Source: Firmicutes bacterium UBA5496 (GTDB lineage: Bacteria; Bacillota; Proteinivoracia; UBA4975). Taken from it: a DNA stretch of 8,471 bases. Both the position numbers and the translations under genes were made by a program. The notes beneath the pieces are model-generated. The model did no database searches. It saw only the letters and a list, made by a program, of their open reading frames with translations, and was not told the origin of the DNA. The stretch is from assembly GCA_002427015.1 (NCBI GenBank), contig DIPE01000069.1, positions 3,392 to 11,862 of the forward strand. Direction: 5' to 3'. This document shows, in pieces, positions 4,330-8,471 of this stretch; within the stretch, counting starts at the first letter, position 1, and each line of letters starts with the position of its first letter.

Positions 4330-6504
4330 ATGAAGATTTGGCAAAAATATGGTCTCAACCAAGAAGAATACCATGCAATCCTGGAGCAGATGGGGCGGGA
4401 ACCCAATGAGCTGGAGCTTGCCCTCTTTGGCGTCATGTGGTCGGAACACTGCTGCTATAAACATACCCGGCACTTGCTGAAGGAACTCCCCACCCAGGGG
4501 CCCATTGTCGTCCAGGGCCCCGGTGAAAACGCCGGAGTCATTGATGCCGGGGACGGCTTAGGCGTAGCCTTTAAGCTTGAAAGCCACAACCATCCTTCTG
4601 CTGTTGAACCATTCCTGGGGGCAGCCACCGGTGTGGGCGGCATCGTCCGGGACGTGGTCAGCATGGGGGCAAGGCCCTTTGCTCTTCTCAACTCTCTGCG
4701 CCTGGGCACCCTTGATTCTGAGCACAACCGCTGGCTGCTGCGGGGCATTGTCAGCGGCATGGCCGACTATGGCAATTGCCTGGAAGTTCCAACCGTCGCC
4801 GGCGAAATCTATTTTGATCCTTGTTATGACAATAATCCCCTGGTCAATGCCATGTGCATTGGCTTAGTGCCTTTGCAGCACCTGACAAAAGGCACTGCCG
4901 CCGGACTGGGCAACCGGGTATTGGCGGCTGGCGCCCGCACCGGTCGGGAAGGCATTGCCGGGGCAGCTTTTGCCTCGGCGGAGCTGGCGGAAGAAACCTC
5001 TCCTGACGTTTCCGAAATGCAGCCTGGGGATCCCCAGGCCGGGAAAAAGCTGATGGAGGCATGTCTTGAACTAACAGGGCATCCTGATGTGGTTGGCATT
5101 CAGGATATGGGCGCCGCCGGCCTCACTTCATCCAGCTGCGAGATGGCCTTCCGGGGGGACTGCGGCATCGAACTGGAATTGTCCCTGGTTCCCACCAAGG
5201 AAGAGGGTATCTCTCCTGTTGATTTGCTGCTTTCTGAATCTCAGGAGCGGATGTTGGTGATAGTAAAGCCCGGCGGGGTCAAGGAGGTACAGGAAGTTTT
5301 CCAGCGCCATGGTCTGGAAGCTGCAGATATCGGTGAGGTGACAGAGGGAAAAGATCTGGTGCTCCTCTGGGAGGGCCAAGAAGTAGGCAGAATTCCTGCT
5401 GCCGCTTTGGCCAACGGCGTTCCTCGCCGCAATCCCGACAGGCGGCCTCCTGAGCCTGCACCTGTTAACGACTCCTGGAAGAACCTTCCCCAACCTGAGT
5501 ATGAAGAGGCATTGCTGAGTCTCCTGGCCAGCCCCAATATCTCCAGCCGGGCTGCCCTCTGGAGCCAGTTTGATTACCAGACCGACGGCAGCACTGTCCA
5601 GGGTCCCGGGGGCAGCGCCGGCGTTCTGCGCCTCCCCGGCAGCAAAAAGGGCATTGCCGCGGCGGTGGACTGCAACAGCACCTACTGCTTCTTAAACCCC
5701 CGGGAGGGGACAAAGAGAGCGGTGGCAGAGGCCGCCCGCAATGTGGCTTGCACCGGCGCCAAACCGGCTGCCGTCACCAACTGCCTGAACTTCCCCAGCC
5801 CCGAAGATCCTGAGCAATACTGGGCTTTGGCTGAAGCCATCAAAGGCATGGGCGAGGCTTGCCGGGCTCTTGGCACCCCGGTGGTCAGCGGCAATGTCAG
5901 CTTGTATAACGAAGGGGGCGGCGTCGCCATCAATCCCACTCCCGTCATCAGCATGGTTGGCTTAGTGGATGATGTGGAGAAGACCTGCGCCATTGGGCCT
6001 GAAAAGGGACATACCCTTGTCCTCCTTGGGAAAATCCAGCCTCTGCCCGGAGGTAGCGAGTATCTGCGTCAAACTGCGGGAAGCAGCGCTGGCGCAGTCC
6101 CGACGGTGGATTTAGAGTTGGAGGCGGCTTTATGCCGGCTGCTGCCGGCGGCAATAAACCAAGGGATTATCAAGGCTGCTCAAGATGTCAGTGAAGGGGG
6201 CATCGCCGTTACTTTAGCGGAAATGGCCCTGGCGGGCGGCTTGGGAATAGAAGTGTCCGCGCCAGGAGAAGGGCGCCCGGATTTTTGGCTCTTCTCAGAA
6301 TCCCCCGGCGCCGTTGTGGCCGCAGTGGAGGAAGAGCAACTTGCAGCCCTTAAAGCTTTAGCAGCTAAAGAAGGCGTCCCTGTAAGCATCCTGGGCAGCG
6401 TCGGGGGCAGCGAGTTTGTCATCGGTGATTTGATTCAGCTGCCCGTGGCCAGGCTGGAGGAAGCCTGGGCCGGGATATTGCCCCAGGTGTTTTCCCGTGA
6501 ATAG
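4330..6504 (+). CDS. purL: Phosphoribosylformylglycinamidine synthase, small-type PurL subunit
   Basis: Makes FGAM from FGAR, ATP and ammonia. At 724 residues from ATG 4330 (729 from ATG 4315) this is the small PurL, which works in a complex with PurS and the glutaminase PurQ; it has neither the N-terminal PurS-like domain nor the C-terminal amidotransferase domain of the 1,250-1,300-residue form. Motifs (from 4330): SEHCCYKHTR at 38-47 with the catalytic-region His40, ESHNHPSAVEPF at 84-95, GGIVRDVVSMGARP, DMGAAGLTSSS at 259-269, SESQERM at 303-309, then in the second half GPGGSAGV, NCLNFP and GNVSLYNEGGG. I prefer ATG 4330 for its GGAG with a 9-nt spacer. It follows purC by 22 nt (7 nt if ATG 4315 is used), leaving no room for purS or purQ, and overlaps purF by 8 bp. 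Confidence 0.96.
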   Translation: MKIWQKYGLNQEEYHAILEQMGREPNELELALFGVMWSEHCCYKHTRHLLKELPTQGPIVVQGPGENAGVIDAGDGLGVAFKLESHNHPSAVEPFLGAATGVGGIVRDVVSMGARPFALLNSLRLGTLDSEHNRWLLRGIVSGMADYGNCLEVPTVAGEIYFDPCYDNNPLVNAMCIGLVPLQHLTKGTAAGLGNRVLAAGARTGREGIAGAAFASAELAEETSPDVSEMQPGDPQAGKKLMEACLELTGHPDVVGIQDMGAAGLTSSSCEMAFRGDCGIELELSLVPTKEEGISPVDLLLSESQERMLVIVKPGGVKEVQEVFQRHGLEAADIGEVTEGKDLVLLWEGQEVGRIPAAALANGVPRRNPDRRPPEPAPVNDSWKNLPQPEYEEALLSLLASPNISSRAALWSQFDYQTDGSTVQGPGGSAGVLRLPGSKKGIAAAVDCNSTYCFLNPREGTKRAVAEAARNVACTGAKPAAVTNCLNFPSPEDPEQYWALAEAIKGMGEACRALGTPVVSGNVSLYNEGGGVAINPTPVISMVGLVDDVEKTCAIGPEKGHTLVLLGKIQPLPGGSEYLRQTAGSSAGAVPTVDLELEAALCRLLPAAINQGIIKAAQDVSEGGIAVTLAEMALAGGLGIEVSAPGEGRPDFWLFSESPGAVVAAVEEEQLAALKALAAKEGVPVSILGSVGGSEFVIGDLIQLPVARLEEAWAGILPQVFSRE

Positions 6505-7858
6505 GCTTATCTATGAAGAGTGCGGGGTCTTCGGCATTTGGTCCCATGGGCAGAATGCTGTGGAGACCACTGTCATCGGCCTCATTGCCCTGCAGCACCG
6601 GGGCCAGGAAAGCGCCGGCATCTGCTGGTGCCATGAGGGTGAGATGATGCATAAACGGGGCATGGGGCTGGTGGAGGATGTCTTTCATGGCTTTGATTAC
6701 AGCGCAATTGACGCTTGTGCCGCCATCGGCCATGTCCGCTATTCCACCACCGGCAAGTCTACCCTGGTCAACGCTCAGCCCCTGGCCTTCAGCGGCCGCC
6801 TGGGCCCCATGGCTCTTGCTCATAACGGCAACTTGGTTAACGCCCCGGAAATTCGCACTCAGCTGGAACAACAGGGTTCAATTTTCCAGACCAGCACTGA
6901 CAGCGAAGTGGTGGCCCACTTGCTGGCCAGGTCCACAACCACGGACTTGGATGGGGCCCTGCTTTCTGCCCTGGGCCAGGTGCGGGGGGCATATGCCATG
7001 CTGATCCTCACCCCCGACCGCCTGCTGGCCATGCGCGATCCCCATGGCATCCGTCCTCTTGTTCTAGGCAAGCTCAACGGGGGCTGGGTGGCGGCTTCGG
7101 AAACCTGCGCTTTGGACACTGTCGGCGCTGAATTTATCCGCGAAGTGGAACCGGGAGAAATGGTCTCCCTGAGCAGCGCCGGGATCGAATCCATTCCTCT
7201 CCTGCCGCCGCGGAAACAGGCCTTTTGCATTTTTGAATATATCTACTTTGCCCGTCCGGACAGTGTCTTTGCTGGCCGCAATGTGCATATGGTGCGCAGA
7301 GAGATGGGCCGGGCCCTGGCCAAAGAAGCGCCTGCGGATGCAGATATTGTCACCGGCATTCCTGATTCCAGCCTTTCCGCTGCGGCGGGCTATGCGGAAG
7401 CCGCGGGTTTGCCCTATGAAACGGGCTTGATTCGCAACCGTTACCTGGGCCGGACCTTTATCAAGCCCGGCCAGCAACAGCGGGCCCGGGGAGTGGCCCT
7501 CAAACTCAACCCCATTCGGGGGGTGGTTGCGGGCAAAAAGGTGGTCCTGGTGGATGATTCACTGATCCGGGGCACTACCAGCTTGCGGATAGTGCAGATG
7601 CTGCGCCAGGCCGGGGCAAAGGAAGTGCACCTGCGGATTGCCTCGCCTCCCATTACTCACGGCTGCGGACTGGGAATAGATACTAAAGATGAGTTGATTG
7701 CCGCCCGGATGAGCCCCCGGGAGATTGCGGAATACGTCGGTGCCGATAGCCTGGAATACCTGTCCTGTCAAAGCATGGTAGCAGCGACAGGTTTTCAAGC
7801 CTGTGAGCTTTGCCTTGGCTGTTTTCAAGGCACTCACCCTGTCAGGAGGGAAGACTAG
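6497..7858 (+). CDS. purF: Amidophosphoribosyltransferase (glutamine PRPP amidotransferase), Fe-S type
   Basis: The committing step of purine synthesis: PRPP plus glutamine gives phosphoribosylamine. An N-terminal Ntn glutaminase domain (EECGVFGIW, HRGQESAGI, RYSTTG, AHNGNL, TSTDSE, RDPHGIRP) is followed by a phosphoribosyltransferase domain with the PRPP loop VVLVDDSLIRGTTS (349-362). Cys9 is the nucleophile after an 8-residue propeptide that must be removed. Cys244, Cys390, Cys436 and Cys439 match the four [4Fe-4S] ligands of the B. subtilis enzyme; after cleavage the first two become 236 and 382, exactly the Bacillus numbers. The start is GTG 6497, inside the purL end, with AGGTG 7 nt upstream. 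The Fe-S cluster implies oxygen sensitivity. PRPP, apparently sensed by the leader, is its substrate. It overlaps the following gene by one base. Confidence 0.97.
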   Translation: MNRLIYEECGVFGIWSHGQNAVETTVIGLIALQHRGQESAGICWCHEGEMMHKRGMGLVEDVFHGFDYSAIDACAAIGHVRYSTTGKSTLVNAQPLAFSGRLGPMALAHNGNLVNAPEIRTQLEQQGSIFQTSTDSEVVAHLLARSTTTDLDGALLSALGQVRGAYAMLILTPDRLLAMRDPHGIRPLVLGKLNGGWVAASETCALDTVGAEFIREVEPGEMVSLSSAGIESIPLLPPRKQAFCIFEYIYFARPDSVFAGRNVHMVRREMGRALAKEAPADADIVTGIPDSSLSAAAGYAEAAGLPYETGLIRNRYLGRTFIKPGQQQRARGVALKLNPIRGVVAGKKVVLVDDSLIRGTTSLRIVQMLRQAGAKEVHLRIASPPITHGCGLGIDTKDELIAARMSPREIAEYVGADSLEYLSCQSMVAATGFQACELCLGCFQGTHPVRRED

Positions 7859-8471
7859 TGGAAAGACTTACTTACAAAGAAAGCGGCGTTGATGTAGCTG
7901 CTGCCGATAGCCTTATTGATGATTACGGCGCTTTGGCCCGGGCAGCCAATACCGGGCATGTGTTGTCTGGGATTGGCGGATTCGCCGGATTTCTCGCTCT
8001 TCCCGGCGACTATGAAAAACCGGTGCTGGTAGCCTGCACCGATGGGGTCGGCACCAAACTGCGCCTGCTTATCGATGCAGGCCTGGCCAGGACCGCCGGC
8101 AAAGATGCCGCGGCCATGTGTCTCAATGACTTAGCCACCTGTGGCGCCCAGCCTCTGTTCATGTTGGACTACCTGGCGGTAGGCAAACTGGAGCCAAATA
8201 TTGCCCGGGAAGTGGTGGCTGGATTCGCTGATTACTGCCGCCAGGCCAACTGCGCCCTTTTGGGAGGAGAAACTGCTGAGATGCCCGGTTTTTACCCTCC
8301 CGGAGACTTTGATGTGGCCGGCTTTGCCGTCGGTGTAGCTGAGGAAGAAAAGATCATTGACGGCAGCCGCTGCCGGGCGGGGGACCTGGTCCTTGGCCTG
8401 GCCAGCTCCGGAGTCCACAGCAACGGTTTTTCCCTGGTGCGGATGCTCCTTGACCGGGACCTCATCCAGAT
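7858..8471 (+). CDS. purM: Phosphoribosylformylglycinamidine cyclo-ligase (AIR synthetase), N-terminal part
   Basis: Closes the imidazole ring, turning FGAM from PurL into AIR. The first 204 residues of a protein normally about 340-350 long are visible; the frame is still open at the window edge. Motifs: TYKESGVD at 5-12, TDGVGTKL at 61-68 (ATP-binding strand of the PurM/PurL fold), NDL at 90-92, GGETAEMPG at 136-144, and SSGVHSNGFSLVR at 183-195. The start is GTG 7858, which shares its G with the purF TAG stop; AGGAGGG (7844-7850) lies 7 nt upstream, one of the best ribosome sites in the operon, so it may be translated both by coupling and by fresh initiation. The operon most likely continues into purN, purH and purD, but that lies outside the window. 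Confidence 0.97.
   Translation, partial: MERLTYKESGVDVAAADSLIDDYGALARAANTGHVLSGIGGFAGFLALPGDYEKPVLVACTDGVGTKLRLLIDAGLARTAGKDAAAMCLNDLATCGAQPLFMLDYLAVGKLEPNIAREVVAGFADYCRQANCALLGGETAEMPGFYPPGDFDVAGFAVGVAEEEKIIDGSRCRAGDLVLGLASSGVHSNGFSLVRMLLDRDLIQ

Noticed and set aside
6419..6871. Minus-strand open frame over the purL/purF junction
   Set aside because: Shadow of GC-rich codons in purL and purF; low-complexity composition and no family resemblance.
1..8471. CRISPR array, tRNA, rRNA or phage genes
   Set aside because: No regularly spaced repeats, no cloverleaf or rRNA-like segment and no phage-type proteins were seen.

Overview
The window looks like a piece of a Bacillota (clostridial, perhaps Peptococcaceae-like) chromosome. 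The clues are strong GGAGG-type ribosome binding sites, a Bacillus-type Fe-S PurF with a short propeptide, a small-type PurL, and a purine leader of a kind known from Firmicutes. The exact taxon cannot be fixed from the sequence alone. All real genes are on the + strand.

Layout: (i) 1-591 is the 3' end of an AzgA/PbuG-type NCS2 purine permease, closed by a strong hairpin terminator (593-628). (ii) 634-1509 is a compact insertion of about 0.9 kb: a REP-associated (Y1/HUH) transposase gene between near-perfect 31-nt inverted ends, each end able to fold into a small hairpin. (iii) 1515-1756 is an elaborate regulatory leader: a near-consensus promoter, a guanine riboswitch aptamer, directly after it a second aptamer that I read as a PRPP riboswitch (ykkC subtype 2b), and an intrinsic terminator whose 5' strand is the conserved 3' part of that second aptamer. 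(iv) 1790-8471 is a tightly packed de novo purine operon, purE-purB-purC-purL-purF-purM; purM runs off the window.

How it works together: the operon encodes PRPP amidotransferase (PurF) and later steps up to IMP/AMP, entirely by overlapping or nearly touching genes. The leader appears to read both the end product (guanine/hypoxanthine, which should favour termination) and the starting substrate (PRPP, which should hold the terminator strand and favour read-through). This matches the tandem guanine-PRPP riboswitch logic gate described in other bacteria. It is the most notable system here; it is not a new class, but this instance has oddities: a guanine-aptamer junction one nucleotide short and a very short hairpin in the PRPP aptamer.

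Three genes usual in Bacillus-type pur operons (purK, purS, purQ) are absent from their customary places, although PurL is the small form that needs PurS and PurQ.
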